Source of the DNA: ISDg sp045130455
GTDB lineage: Bacteria; Bacillota; Clostridia; Lachnospirales; Lachnospiraceae
NCBI GenBank assembly: GCA_045130455.1
Contig: JBGUPV010000155.1
Coordinates: forward strand, 1 to 64,000
Length of the DNA: 64,000 bases
Reading direction: 5' to 3'
Part shown: positions 8,611 to 16,345 of the stretch, piece after piece
Numbering within the stretch: the stretch's first letter is position 1
Layout of the letters: each line of letters opens with the position of its first letter
Made by a program: the position numbers and the translations under genes
Notes under the pieces: model-generated
What the model was told of the DNA's origin: nothing
Databases searched by the model: none
The model's input: the letters and a program-made list of their open reading frames with translations, nothing else

Positions 8611-9018
8611 TTATTCATCAGGTCCGAGCCTGCACCAACTGCCCTTACGCCAATAAGTACAGCAATATATATACCAAACATCATCTTTAAACGCATATAC
8701 AGACCCGTCATATTCACAAAAATTCGTCTGTCCATCCTCCTTCGGAAGATCAAACAAGTCTCCTGTATATGTACACGTCCCCACTTGATACTCGGAAAAG
8801 TCTCCCTCAACTGCTTCCTTTATCTGCATAAGCGTCCCGTCAAGCATGACATAGTACGGTGGTATGCCCGGTAAAACAGTGGGTGTAACGGTAGGCATTC
8901 CGGTAGGTGTAACCGTCTGTTCCGTGTCTTTACTGCCGCACCCGCATAGTAAAACAGCAAGTACCAAGATTACAGAAAACAATAACGAAACCTTCCTTCT
9001 CTTCTCCCTCGTCATCAT
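8611..9018 (-). CDS. Small lipoprotein, unknown function
   Basis: The start at 9018 follows GGGGGTG; the product is 135 residues. It has a type II signal with lipobox LLCGC at about residue 26-30, then a short TPTGMPTVTPT linker, then a compact domain of about 85 residues rich in Tyr, Asp and Cys (TCTYTGDLFDLP, WYIYCCTYW). I do not recognise a family. Base composition is visibly more AT-rich than in the flanking aspS and STAS genes, which suggests a recent acquisition. It is transcribed alone from a promoter at about 9071-9099 and faces aspS convergently. Confidence 0.7.
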   Translation of the reverse strand: MMTREKRRKVSLLFSVILVLAVLLCGCGSKDTEQTVTPTGMPTVTPTVLPGIPPYYVMLDGTLMQIKEAVEGDFSEYQVGTCTYTGDLFDLPKEDGQTNFCEYDGSVYAFKDDVWYIYCCTYWRKGSWCRLGPDE

Positions 9019-9070
9019 GTTCACCCCCTGTCTGTCATACCGCTTGGTCACACTCCATTTGCTTTCAACT

Positions 9071-9099
9071 ATTATATCATAAAAAAGTCTCTGTCGCCA
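9071..9099 (-). promoter_or_regulatory. Promoter of the small lipoprotein gene; 9019-9339 otherwise non-coding
   Basis: On the minus strand a perfect TATAAT (9076-9071) is preceded by TGGCGA/TTGGCG at 17-18 bases. The 320-base gap 9019-9339 holds this promoter and the divergent STAS promoter; the open frame across it on the plus strand (9102-9368) shows no family features and I see nothing else. Confidence 0.6.
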
Positions 9100-9243
9100 A
9101 ATTGTTTCTGCTTAACTCTGTTTATCAACTGAATTTCCCGTTTTTTGTCACGCGATCTGCCACTCACCTAAGGTATTTCAACACGCTCAACAATGCAGTT
9201 CAAAACACTTTCCCTCTGTGCCATTCAACAGATAGGATTCCCC

Positions 9244-9272
9244 TTGACACCGTTTGGTATAAACCGCATAAT
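9244..9272 (+). promoter_or_regulatory. Promoter of the STAS/phosphatase/ABC operon
   Basis: A perfect TTGACA (9244-9249), 17-base spacer and CATAAT (9267-9272) lie about 70 bases upstream of the STAS start codon. This is a housekeeping-type promoter. Confidence 0.7.
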
Positions 9273-9339
9273 ACTATTATTCTGAGCAAGCCATCAGACT
9301 CTTTATGTCTCATATCTTATAAAGGGAGCATCGCTGACC

Positions 9340-9636
9340 ATGAACATCAAAAAGACTTTGGAAAATAACACCCTGACCATCGCGCCGGAGGGGCGCCTCG
9401 ACACCATCACCTCGCCGCAGCTTGAGAGCGAGCTCCGCGACGGGACGGAAGGGATCACAGAGTTGATCTTCGACCTCGCGGATCTTGTGTACATCTCCTC
9501 CGCCGGTCTTCGCGTCCTGCTCTCCGCGCAGAAGACGATGAACAAGAAAGGCTCGATGGTCCTTCGCAACGTCAAGCCCGAGATCATGGAGATCTTTGAG
9601 ATCACGGGATTTTCCGGCATTCTGACGATTGAATAG
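9340..9636 (+). CDS. STAS-domain anti-sigma factor antagonist (RsbV/SpoIIAA type)
   Basis: A 98-residue single-domain STAS protein, the usual length. It contains the conserved strand-turn-helix FDLADLVYISSAGLRVLL, in which one of the two Ser at about residues 56-57 is the expected phosphorylation site. In this family the unphosphorylated form binds an anti-sigma kinase and frees its target; phosphorylation breaks that contact. The next gene, 24 bases downstream, encodes both a phosphatase domain able to activate such a protein and an RsbW-like kinase domain able to inactivate it, so the two form a self-contained partner-switching pair. AAAGGGAG lies 12 bases upstream of the ATG, a little far. 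Confidence 0.88.
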   Translation: MNIKKTLENNTLTIAPEGRLDTITSPQLESELRDGTEGITELIFDLADLVYISSAGLRVLLSAQKTMNKKGSMVLRNVKPEIMEIFEITGFSGILTIE

Positions 9637-9660
9637 CATTCGCCGAAGAAGGAGTCCGCA

Positions 9661-11961
9661 ATGAAGAAGAAAACCATATCCGGCACTTTTTTAAAATGGT
9701 TGCTGCTGATCGTGGGCGTGGCATTTGCCGTGTCCATGGTCTTTTCGTGGACCCTTCAAACGCGCCTGTCGCAGAAGAGCGCGCACAATCTGCTGCGTCT
9801 CAACATTGCGGACGTGCGGCAGGACGTCATCGACGCCTCCGATGAGAACCTTCTCGCGCTTACCCGGGAGATCGCCGCGGAGATCGACGGCGGTGCGGCG
9901 ACGGACGCCGCAGGTCTTGCCGCGTTGATGGTGCGCCACAACGTCGCGGAGATCAACATCATCGACACGGACGGCATCATCATCTCCACCACCCACCCGG
10001 ATTTTCTGAATTACGACATGCGCTCCGGCGCGCAATCGTCGGAGTTTCTCAGCCTTTTGAGCAGCAAAGAGACCGAGCATGTGCAGAGCTACCAGCCGAC
10101 GTCCTACGACCCGTCGCTCCTGCGCAAATACGCCGGCGTCTGCCTGCAGGGCGGCGGCTTTGTCGAAGTCGCCTACGACGCGGAACGTTTCCAGCGCGAC
10201 ATCGATGAGCAGATCGTCGGCGTCACCAGAAACCGCCATGTCGGCGAGAACGGCTGCATCATCATCGCGTCCGAGAACTGGCGCATCGTCAGCGACCGCA
10301 ATGACAACGAGGGTCTGAACCTGGCCGTGACCGGCATCTGGATCGACCGCGCCACCATGAAGGAGGGCGAGATATTTACCGCGGAAGTCTACGGCGAACT
10401 CAGCTCGTGCATGTACGTCGTCTCCGAGGGCTATTACATCATCGCCACCCTTCCGGAAAATGAGATCCTTCTCCAACGCAACACCTCCGTCCGCCTCACC
10501 GCGATCCTCGAGGTGCTTGTCTTCCTGACGCTGTTCGCAGTCATTTTCCTGCTGGTACGAAAACTCGTCGTCAACAACATCAATCGCGTTAACACGTCGC
10601 TCTCCAAGATCACCGACGGCGACCTCGACGAGCAGGTGGACGTGCGCTCCAACACGGAGTTCGCCTCCCTCTCCGACGACATCAACGCGACCGTGAGCAC
10701 CTTAAAGCAGTACATCACGGCGGCAGCCGCGCGCATCGACCGCGAGCTTGCTCTGGCCAAGAGCATCCAGCAGTCGGCGCTCCCGTCCGTGTTCCCGCCT
10801 TACCCCGACCGCACCGAGTTCAGCCTCTACGCGACGATGGACGCGGCCAAAGAGGTCGGCGGCGACTTCTATGATTTCTATCTTCTCGAGGAAAATAAGC
10901 TGGCGTTCCTTGTGGCGGATGTCTCCGGCAAGGGCATCCCTGCCGCCATGTTCATGATGACCGGCAAGACCGTTCTGCGCGATTACGCGGAGCGCGGCGA
11001 CGCTCCGGCGGAGATTGCCGCCAACGCCAATGAAAAACTTTGCGAGGGCAATGACGCCGAGATGTTCGTCACGGCGTGGATGGGCTTCCTGGAGACCGAC
11101 ACCGGCCTCGTCCGCTTTGTCAACGCCGGCCACAATCCGCCGGTTCTGATCCGCGGCGGAAAGGCTTCCTTCATCGAGCAGAAGGCCAACCTGACGCTCG
11201 CCGCCATGGAGGGCGTGCCGTACCGCGAGCAGACCGTACAGCTTACGCCCGGCGATCTTCTGTTCCTCTACACCGACGGCGTGACCGAAGCCACCGACGC
11301 CTCGGAAGCATTGTTCGGCAACGACCGGCTGCTCACGGTGCTCTCGAAGCCCTTCGGAACCGGTGAGGCCGCAGCGCGGGCCGCCTGCACAGATGTAAAA
11401 GAGGCAATTGACGCATTTGTCGGAGACGCGCCTCAGTTCGATGATATCACGATGCTCTGTCTGTATTATTCCGGCAGCGAATCAACCGAAGACTCCGGTC
11501 TGAACGAATTCACTGTCCATGCATCGGCGGAGGAACTTCCCGCGGTACTTGATCGGGTGAACAACCTGCTTGAGGCGGACGGATGCCCGCAGAAGACGCT
11601 GTCGCAGATCGATGTCGCGGTCGAGGAGATCTTCGTCAACATCGCAAACTACGCCTACGGGGGAACCTCCGGGGATGTCACGATCTCCGTTCGCACGGAA
11701 AATGCTTCCGGCACGGCGCAGGACACCGATGCCCGAAGTGATGCCAACACCGGCGCACCCGCAAAAACCGCCGTCATCGAATTCCGCGACCGGGGCGTAC
11801 CCTTCAATCCGCTGGAGAAGCCCGACCCGGATGTCACGCTCTCCTCGGAGGAGCGCGAGATCGGCGGCCTCGGGATCTTTATGGTCAAAAAGAGTATGGA
11901 CGATGTCAGCTACCGTCGCGAGAACGACGCGAACCTGCTGACGATACAAAAGAGTTTTTGA
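9661..11961 (+). CDS. Membrane sensor with SpoIIE/PP2C phosphatase and C-terminal RsbW-like kinase domain
   Basis: A 766-residue protein. Order of parts: membrane segment at about 12-32; extracellular sensor region about 33-270 of dCache-like appearance; second membrane segment about 275-300; HAMP linker (LSKITDGDLDEQVDVRSNTE); PPM/SpoIIE phosphatase at about 365-605 with EVGGDFYDF, VADVSGKGIPAAMFM, NAGHNPPVL, LYTDGVTEA and FDDITML (metal ligands present); GHKL/HATPase domain at about 620-766 with N-box VEEIFVNIANYAY, G1 FRDRGVPFNP and G2 GGLGIFMVKK. Such phosphatases act on a phosphorylated STAS protein, here encoded just upstream. The fused kinase domain provides the opposing activity. It overlaps the next gene region (TGATG) and is followed by an ABC importer, suggesting that transport or ligand state is the signal or the output. 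Confidence 0.88.
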   Translation: MKKKTISGTFLKWLLLIVGVAFAVSMVFSWTLQTRLSQKSAHNLLRLNIADVRQDVIDASDENLLALTREIAAEIDGGAATDAAGLAALMVRHNVAEINIIDTDGIIISTTHPDFLNYDMRSGAQSSEFLSLLSSKETEHVQSYQPTSYDPSLLRKYAGVCLQGGGFVEVAYDAERFQRDIDEQIVGVTRNRHVGENGCIIIASENWRIVSDRNDNEGLNLAVTGIWIDRATMKEGEIFTAEVYGELSSCMYVVSEGYYIIATLPENEILLQRNTSVRLTAILEVLVFLTLFAVIFLLVRKLVVNNINRVNTSLSKITDGDLDEQVDVRSNTEFASLSDDINATVSTLKQYITAAAARIDRELALAKSIQQSALPSVFPPYPDRTEFSLYATMDAAKEVGGDFYDFYLLEENKLAFLVADVSGKGIPAAMFMMTGKTVLRDYAERGDAPAEIAANANEKLCEGNDAEMFVTAWMGFLETDTGLVRFVNAGHNPPVLIRGGKASFIEQKANLTLAAMEGVPYREQTVQLTPGDLLFLYTDGVTEATDASEALFGNDRLLTVLSKPFGTGEAAARAACTDVKEAIDAFVGDAPQFDDITMLCLYYSGSESTEDSGLNEFTVHASAEELPAVLDRVNNLLEADGCPQKTLSQIDVAVEEIFVNIANYAYGGTSGDVTISVRTENASGTAQDTDARSDANTGAPAKTAVIEFRDRGVPFNPLEKPDPDVTLSSEEREIGGLGIFMVKKSMDDVSYRRENDANLLTIQKSF

Positions 11962-11978
11962 TGGATCGGGAGAAGCGA

Positions 11979-12815
11979 ATGAATCATTTTCCGCGAAAAC
12001 CGAAACACGCGATTGCGGCTTTTCTTCTGCTGTTGCCGCTGCTCCTCGGCGGTTGCCGGTCGCGATGGGAGTCCTCTCCCGTCACGGACGTCGGCGATCT
12101 CAAGGGACGGCACGTCGGCGTTGAGATCGCCTGCGACACCGACTATGCGCTGACCGGTAGAAAGGATCTGACGCTCGTGCGATACGACGAGAGAGCGCTG
12201 GTGCTCCTTGCCCTTCAGTATGACAAGGTGGACGTGATGGCCCTTGACGAGCTTCTCTGGAAGGTCACGGCAACGTCACACGACGGGCTCCGCGCGGTGA
12301 CTCCCGCATTCGACGAATCCGGATACACGATCTATTTCCGAAGCGACCTCAAAGCGCTGCGCGACGAATTCAACGCATTTCTCGCGCGGTACAAAGCCTC
12401 GGATGCATACGCCGGTTTCACGGCGCGGATCGCCGCATTTGACGGCGAGAACTACAACGGACCGGAAATCCCGCAAACCGGCAGCGGCCGGATCCTTCGC
12501 GTGGCCGTCGATGCCGCCGGATTTCCCCGCTCCTTTGCCGAGGCGGACGGAAGCGTACCGTCCGGGTATGACCTGGAAGCTCTGAAGCTCTTCGCCGACG
12601 AGCAAAACTACCGTCTGGAATTCACCGTCTCGAACTACGATGATATGATCTACGGTCTCCAGGGCGGGATCTACGATATCGCCGCCGGAGGCCTGAGCGA
12701 CCTCCGCGACTCCGAAGCCCTGAGTTCGTATCTGTGCAGGAGCGACGCCCTGTACACGGTCCCGCTGTACTTCATCGAAAAAACGCAGTCGGACATCACA
12801 GTCACAGAAAAATAA
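11979..12815 (+). CDS. Amino-acid-type substrate-binding lipoprotein with swapped lobe order
   Basis: The start at 11979 has GGGAG 5 bases upstream; an ATG at 11961 overlapping the previous stop is the alternative. The protein has about 278 residues with a type II signal, lipobox LLGGC. The first half (VGDLKGRHVGVEIACDTDYAL, then VLLALQYDKVDVMALDELL and a helix-rich tail) looks like the second lobe of SBP_bac_3 proteins. The second half (RILRVAVDAAGFPRSF, PSGYDLEALKLFADE, MIYGLQGGIYDIAAGGLSD) looks like the first lobe. The lobes are therefore in reversed order relative to standard family members. The fused protein at 16346-17761 shares this layout. Adjacent permease and ATPase complete the importer. 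Substrate is unknown; polar amino acids are typical for the family. Confidence 0.8.
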   Translation: MNHFPRKPKHAIAAFLLLLPLLLGGCRSRWESSPVTDVGDLKGRHVGVEIACDTDYALTGRKDLTLVRYDERALVLLALQYDKVDVMALDELLWKVTATSHDGLRAVTPAFDESGYTIYFRSDLKALRDEFNAFLARYKASDAYAGFTARIAAFDGENYNGPEIPQTGSGRILRVAVDAAGFPRSFAEADGSVPSGYDLEALKLFADEQNYRLEFTVSNYDDMIYGLQGGIYDIAAGGLSDLRDSEALSSYLCRSDALYTVPLYFIEKTQSDITVTEK

Positions 12816-12840
12816 CCGACATCGACGGAGGACCATGCCG

Positions 12841-13521
12841 ATGGATGCCCTGTTCCGAAAACTTTACCTCACCTTCGTGCGAGATGACCATTACCGCTTC
12901 TTTTTGAGCGGTCTCGGCACCACGCTTCTGCTCACGTTCGCCAGTTTTCTGCTCGGCACGGTGTTCGGCATCGCGCTCTGCGCAGCCCTGCGCTCCGGGC
13001 GTCCGGCGGTCCGCCGGGTTGCAGGCCTGATCAAGACATTTTTCATGGAGCTCCCCACGATGGTGCTCCTGATGATCCTTGTCTACGTGGTCTTCGGCAG
13101 AAGCTCGCTCCCCGTTCTCGCGATCGTCATTCTCGGCCTGACCCTGAAGGCCGCTACGTATCTCGCGGAAATCTTTGACTCCGCCCTCGACACCATCGCC
13201 GCCGGCGAGGCCGAAGCTGCCAGAACCCTCGGCATGACGCGCTGGCAGGCGTTCCGCTACGTCGTTTTTCCGCAGACGGTGCAGGCCGCGCTCCCGCTCT
13301 ACCAGAGCCAGTTCGTAGACACCCTCGAGGAAACATCCATCGTCGGCTACCTCGCCGTGGTGGACCTGACGCGCGCCTCGGAGATCGTCTCCAGCCGCAC
13401 GATGGACGCATTTATCGGACTTTTCACCATCGCGATTGCCTATTTCATCATCGGATTTATCGTCAAACGCCTGATCCGGCGCCTTGCGACGCCGCGCCGC
13501 AGAGGAGGTGAGACCGCATGA
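12841..13521 (+). CDS. Amino-acid ABC transporter permease (HisM/GlnP type)
   Basis: A protein of about 226 residues with five or six membrane segments. It carries the cytoplasmic EAA loop GEAEAARTLGMTRWQAFRYVVFPQ (split: GEAEAARTLGMT, RWQAFRYVVFPQ), which contacts the ATPase. GGAGG lies 9 bases upstream of the ATG at 12841; an in-frame ATG two codons earlier (12835) has only 3 bases spacing and is less likely. The stop overlaps the ATPase start by four bases (ATGA), so the two are translationally coupled. With the binding protein upstream it forms a type I importer. Confidence 0.88.
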   Translation: MDALFRKLYLTFVRDDHYRFFLSGLGTTLLLTFASFLLGTVFGIALCAALRSGRPAVRRVAGLIKTFFMELPTMVLLMILVYVVFGRSSLPVLAIVILGLTLKAATYLAEIFDSALDTIAAGEAEAARTLGMTRWQAFRYVVFPQTVQAALPLYQSQFVDTLEETSIVGYLAVVDLTRASEIVSSRTMDAFIGLFTIAIAYFIIGFIVKRLIRRLATPRRRGGETA

Positions 13522-14603
13522 TCCGCATCCGCAACCTCTGCAAAACCTTTGACGGCAACGTCATCTTAGACAACGTCAACCTCGACATTCAGAACGGCGA
13601 GACTGTCGTCATCATCGGCGGCAGCGGCGAGGGCAAGAGCACGCTCCTGCGCTGCATCAACCGCCTCATCGTCCCGGACTCCGGCGAGATCCTCATCGAC
13701 GATGTCGACATCCTGTCACCCGGCACCGACATCAACGTCGTCCGCCGGCGAATGGGCATGGTGTACCAGCATTTTAATCTCTTCTCCCACCTGACCGTGC
13801 TGGAGAACATCATCCTTGCACCGATGAAGGTCGGGAAGATAAGCCGCGCAGACGCAGTGGCCGAGGCTCGTCAGCTCCTCGCCCGGGTCGGCATGTCCGG
13901 CCGGGAAAATGCGATGCCGTCGGAGCTCTCCGGCGGTCAAAAACAACGAGTCGCCATCGCCCGGACCCTTGCGATGCATCCCGACATCATCCTCTTCGAC
14001 GAGCCGACCAGCGCGCTCGACCCCACGATGGTGGACGAGGTCGAGTCCGTCATCCGTTCTCTCTCGGAGGATGGCATCACGGGCGTCATCGTCACCCACG
14101 ACCTGCGCTTCGCCCGCAGAGTCGCCTCCCGCGTCGTGTTTCTGGCTGAGAAAAATGTCTGCGAGGACGGAACACCGGAGCAGATCTTCGACCATCCGTC
14201 CAAAGTCCTGACGCAGCGTTTCCTCTACCGCTCCCGCATGTACGAGTGCGAGCTTGAGCCGGACACGCTCGATCTCTACGCCCTCGCCAGCGAACTGCGC
14301 GCGTTCCTGCACCGTTACGAATTTGAAAAAAAGCAGGAGAAACTCCTGCCCGTGCTGTGCGACGAATTGTTGTACCCGGTGCTGAAGCACCCGGACGCCC
14401 CCGCGAAGAGCGCCTTCCTGCGGCTTCTGTGCAGCGAGACAAGCAGCCGCCATACGCTGCTGATCGGTTTCCGCGGCATCGCCGACGATCCGCTGGTGGA
14501 GCCGTACCTCGACGAACTGAACCTGGCGCTTCTGAACAACTACTCGGATTTCCTGCTGAGCCGGCGCAAAGACGACGGCTGGGAAGTCTGCATCCAGATG
14601 TGA
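13518..14603 (+). CDS. Amino-acid ABC transporter ATPase with C-terminal RsbW-like extension
   Basis: A 361-residue protein, about 110 longer than ordinary GlnQ/HisP ATPases. Residues 1-245 have Walker A GGSGEGKST (33-41), Q-loop YQHFNLF, signature LSGGQKQR, Walker B IILFDEPTSALD and switch His VTHD. The extra C-terminal region (about 255-361) lines up by eye with the GHKL kinase domain of the gene at 9661: CDELLYPVLKH against the N-box VEEIFVNIANY, LLIGFRGIADDPL against VIEFRDRGVPFNPL, and LALLNNYSDFLLSRRKDDGW against the last conserved strand region. The N-box Asn and G1 Asp are replaced, so it would be a non-catalytic docking or sensing domain. This last assignment is inference. RBS AGGAGGTGA precedes the overlapping start. 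Confidence 0.88.
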   Translation: MIRIRNLCKTFDGNVILDNVNLDIQNGETVVIIGGSGEGKSTLLRCINRLIVPDSGEILIDDVDILSPGTDINVVRRRMGMVYQHFNLFSHLTVLENIILAPMKVGKISRADAVAEARQLLARVGMSGRENAMPSELSGGQKQRVAIARTLAMHPDIILFDEPTSALDPTMVDEVESVIRSLSEDGITGVIVTHDLRFARRVASRVVFLAEKNVCEDGTPEQIFDHPSKVLTQRFLYRSRMYECELEPDTLDLYALASELRAFLHRYEFEKKQEKLLPVLCDELLYPVLKHPDAPAKSAFLRLLCSETSSRHTLLIGFRGIADDPLVEPYLDELNLALLNNYSDFLLSRRKDDGWEVCIQM

Positions 14604-14610
14604 CCGAACA

Positions 14611-14639
14611 AAAAAAGACACCATCGCGGTGTCTTTTTT
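14611..14639. terminator. Bidirectional intrinsic terminator
   Basis: A6-GACACC-ATCGC-GGTGTC-T6: a perfect 12-bp extended stem with U tracts on both strands. It ends the five-gene plus-strand operon and also serves the convergent flavin reductase gene. Confidence 0.92.
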
Positions 14640-14657
14640 CATGTCTTAAAGAGTCGA

Positions 14658-15284
14658 TCATTTTCCGTCCATGAAGCTCGTGAAGGAGCCGTGCTCCATC
14701 TCGGGCAGTCCGTATTTTTCTTTCGCGTCCGCGATCGCGCGGATCATAAAAGCCATATTTTTCGCGAGGTTCCGCATCGTCTGCAGGCCCTCGAGATCCT
14801 TCTTCGCATCCTCGGCCGTGAAGCCGTGGATCTGGTTCCAATACGTGCTCGACGCGATCGGCATTCCGCTGATCGTAAAATACTTGTTCAGCACATCGAA
14901 GCTCGCCGTATTGCCGCCTCGCCGGCAGCTCACGACCGCCGCGCCGACCTTCATCTGCTTCGAAAAATGCCCGCTGTAAAACATTCTGTCCATAAACGAG
15001 AGGACCGTACCGTTGGGCGACGCGTAATACACGGGGCTTCCGACGATCAGTCCGTCGGCCTCGCGGAACTTCTCCGTTGCCTCGTTGACGATGTCGTTGC
15101 ACACGCAGCGGCCGTTCTTTCCGCAGTATCCGCAGGCCACGCAGCCGCGGATGTCCAAACCGCCGATCTGCAGTGTCTCGGTCTCAATCCCTTCCTCTGC
15201 CAGCGTCTTCGCGATCTCCGCCAACGCTGTAGCCGTACAGCCGTTCTTGTGCGGACTTCCGTTGATCAATAATACCTTCGCCAT
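14658..15284 (-). CDS. NAD(P)H-dependent FMN reductase / flavodoxin-like iron-sulfur-type flavoprotein
   Basis: A 208-residue cytosolic protein of the flavodoxin_2/FMN_red group. It starts with strand 1 and the phosphate-binding loop LLINGSPHKNGCT, then CVACGYCGKNGRC, a Cys cluster seen in iron-sulfur flavoproteins of this group, then GSPVYYASPNGTVLSFMDRM, which binds the flavin ring. Expected role: two-electron transfer from NAD(P)H to FMN and on to an unknown acceptor, often quinone, nitro-compound or stress related. The SD next to this ATG is weak, whereas AAAGGAG farther upstream fits a short overlapping frame at 15301-15266. Confidence 0.85.
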   Translation of the reverse strand: MAKVLLINGSPHKNGCTATALAEIAKTLAEEGIETETLQIGGLDIRGCVACGYCGKNGRCVCNDIVNEATEKFREADGLIVGSPVYYASPNGTVLSFMDRMFYSGHFSKQMKVGAAVVSCRRGGNTASFDVLNKYFTISGMPIASSTYWNQIHGFTAEDAKKDLEGLQTMRNLAKNMAFMIRAIADAKEKYGLPEMEHGSFTSFMDGK

Positions 15285-15332
15285 GTTTCATCCCGCAGCA
15301 TTGCGCCGCTCTCCTTTGCCTTTGATACAAAC

Positions 15333-15361
15333 ATTATCGCATCGGATGAAACATACGTCAA
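15333..15361 (-). promoter_or_regulatory. Promoter of the flavin reductase gene
   Basis: On the minus strand TTGACG (15361-15356), 17 bases, GATAAT (15338-15333). The -35 lies directly beside the end of the rhomboid gene. Confidence 0.7.
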
Positions 15362-15368
15362 TGGAGTA

Positions 15369-16202
15369 TCAATCCCAATTCGGCTCCCGGGAATCGATCA
15401 TCATGAAGATCAGAATGATGACAAGTCCTGCGAGGAAACCGCCGATGTGCGCCGCCGTGTCCACGAAATTCTGCTTCGTAAAGATACCGCCGGTCGCGTT
15501 AAACAGGATATAAGCGACAGCGACAACACCGATACCGCTTCTCGTCGTCGTGCTCTCCGTATAACCGTCCATCGGCTTGGAGAGGATCAGCAGATACAGA
15601 AGCGTCGCGCTCAGAAGCGCAGCGATCGCGCCCGAAGCACCGATGGAAAGCGGGTCGATGATCTCCTGGGTGTACTCCCAAATATAAACCTGGAACGTCA
15701 CACGCATCGGCAGCGCATGATTGAAGATCACGGAGCAGAGTGACGCGAACAATCCGCCGAAGAAAAACACCTTGATCAGACGGCCTCTCGTGATACGCCG
15801 CTCCATGATCACGCCGCACACGCCGAGAACGATCATGTTTCCGATCAGATGCTCAAAATTCGAGTGAAGGAAGAAGCATGTCACGAGGCGCCAGATCTGG
15901 AAACCCCCGAATACCGTGGGCCAGTTCGCGCCGCCGGCTTCAATGAGGTCGTCCACCCCGACCATGCACTGGATGATAAACGCCAGTATTTCGACGGCGA
16001 TGATCGACCATGTCACGTACGCCGTGCCCGTGCTGTACGCCTTCTCCTTAAAAAAACCTTCCCCGCCCAGCGATCTCATCGAGCTCACCGAGCTTCGGCC
16101 TCCCGTGCCTTTTTCGTCAAAGTCGACCTGAATGACCTCAAGGTCCTTCAGATCGTCGAAGCCGTTGTTATTGTTGTTATTGTTCTGTTCCGATGGCCAC
16201 AT
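15369..16202 (-). CDS. Rhomboid-family intramembrane serine protease
   Basis: A 277-residue protein. It has a soluble N-terminus of about 60 residues beginning with a run of seven Asn, then six or seven membrane segments. Hallmarks are RLVTCFFLHSNFEHLIGNM after helix 1, the catalytic Ser in GASGAI, and the catalytic His in DTAAHIGGFLAG, both required residues present. Rhomboids cleave transmembrane segments of other proteins; no substrate is evident. Many secreted and membrane-anchored proteins are encoded nearby. The start at 16202 follows GGGGGAAG. Its mRNA begins at a strong promoter immediately followed by a stable 8-bp hairpin. Confidence 0.9.
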   Translation of the reverse strand: MWPSEQNNNNNNNGFDDLKDLEVIQVDFDEKGTGGRSSVSSMRSLGGEGFFKEKAYSTGTAYVTWSIIAVEILAFIIQCMVGVDDLIEAGGANWPTVFGGFQIWRLVTCFFLHSNFEHLIGNMIVLGVCGVIMERRITRGRLIKVFFFGGLFASLCSVIFNHALPMRVTFQVYIWEYTQEIIDPLSIGASGAIAALLSATLLYLLILSKPMDGYTESTTTRSGIGVVAVAYILFNATGGIFTKQNFVDTAAHIGGFLAGLVIILIFMMIDSREPNWD

Positions 16203-16255
16203 AACACTTCCCCCTTGTTATTCGGTTTCGATCGTCGGGATCCTTCGGAAAATAA

Positions 16256-16285
16256 AGGCAAGGCTCCGAAAGAAGACCCTTGCCT
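16256..16285 (-). other. 5'-terminal hairpin of the rhomboid mRNA
   Basis: AGGCAAGG and CCTTGCCT form a perfect 8-bp stem with a 14-base loop beginning within a few bases of the expected transcription start, followed by TTTATTTT. It could stabilise the 5' end or act as a weak attenuator. Confidence 0.55.
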
Positions 16286-16286
16286 C

Positions 16287-16315
16287 AGTATACTATATTC
16301 TAAACGGCATGTCAA
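16287..16315 (-). promoter_or_regulatory. Strong sigma-A promoter of the rhomboid gene
   Basis: On the minus strand a perfect TTGACA (16315-16310), 17 bases, TATACT (16292-16287). It lies in the 140-base gap after the fused transporter gene. Confidence 0.82.
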
Positions 16316-16345
16316 TATTATTTACTATCTGTTCTTCCCACCGGA

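Noticed and set aside
9102..9368. 88-codon frame before the STAS gene
   Set aside because: Overlaps the STAS promoter and start; no SD or family resemblance.
11961..11978. ATG at 11961 overlapping the previous stop as start of the binding lipoprotein
   Set aside because: The ATG at 11979 has a well-spaced GGGAG and gives a more typical lipoprotein signal; the earlier start remains possible.
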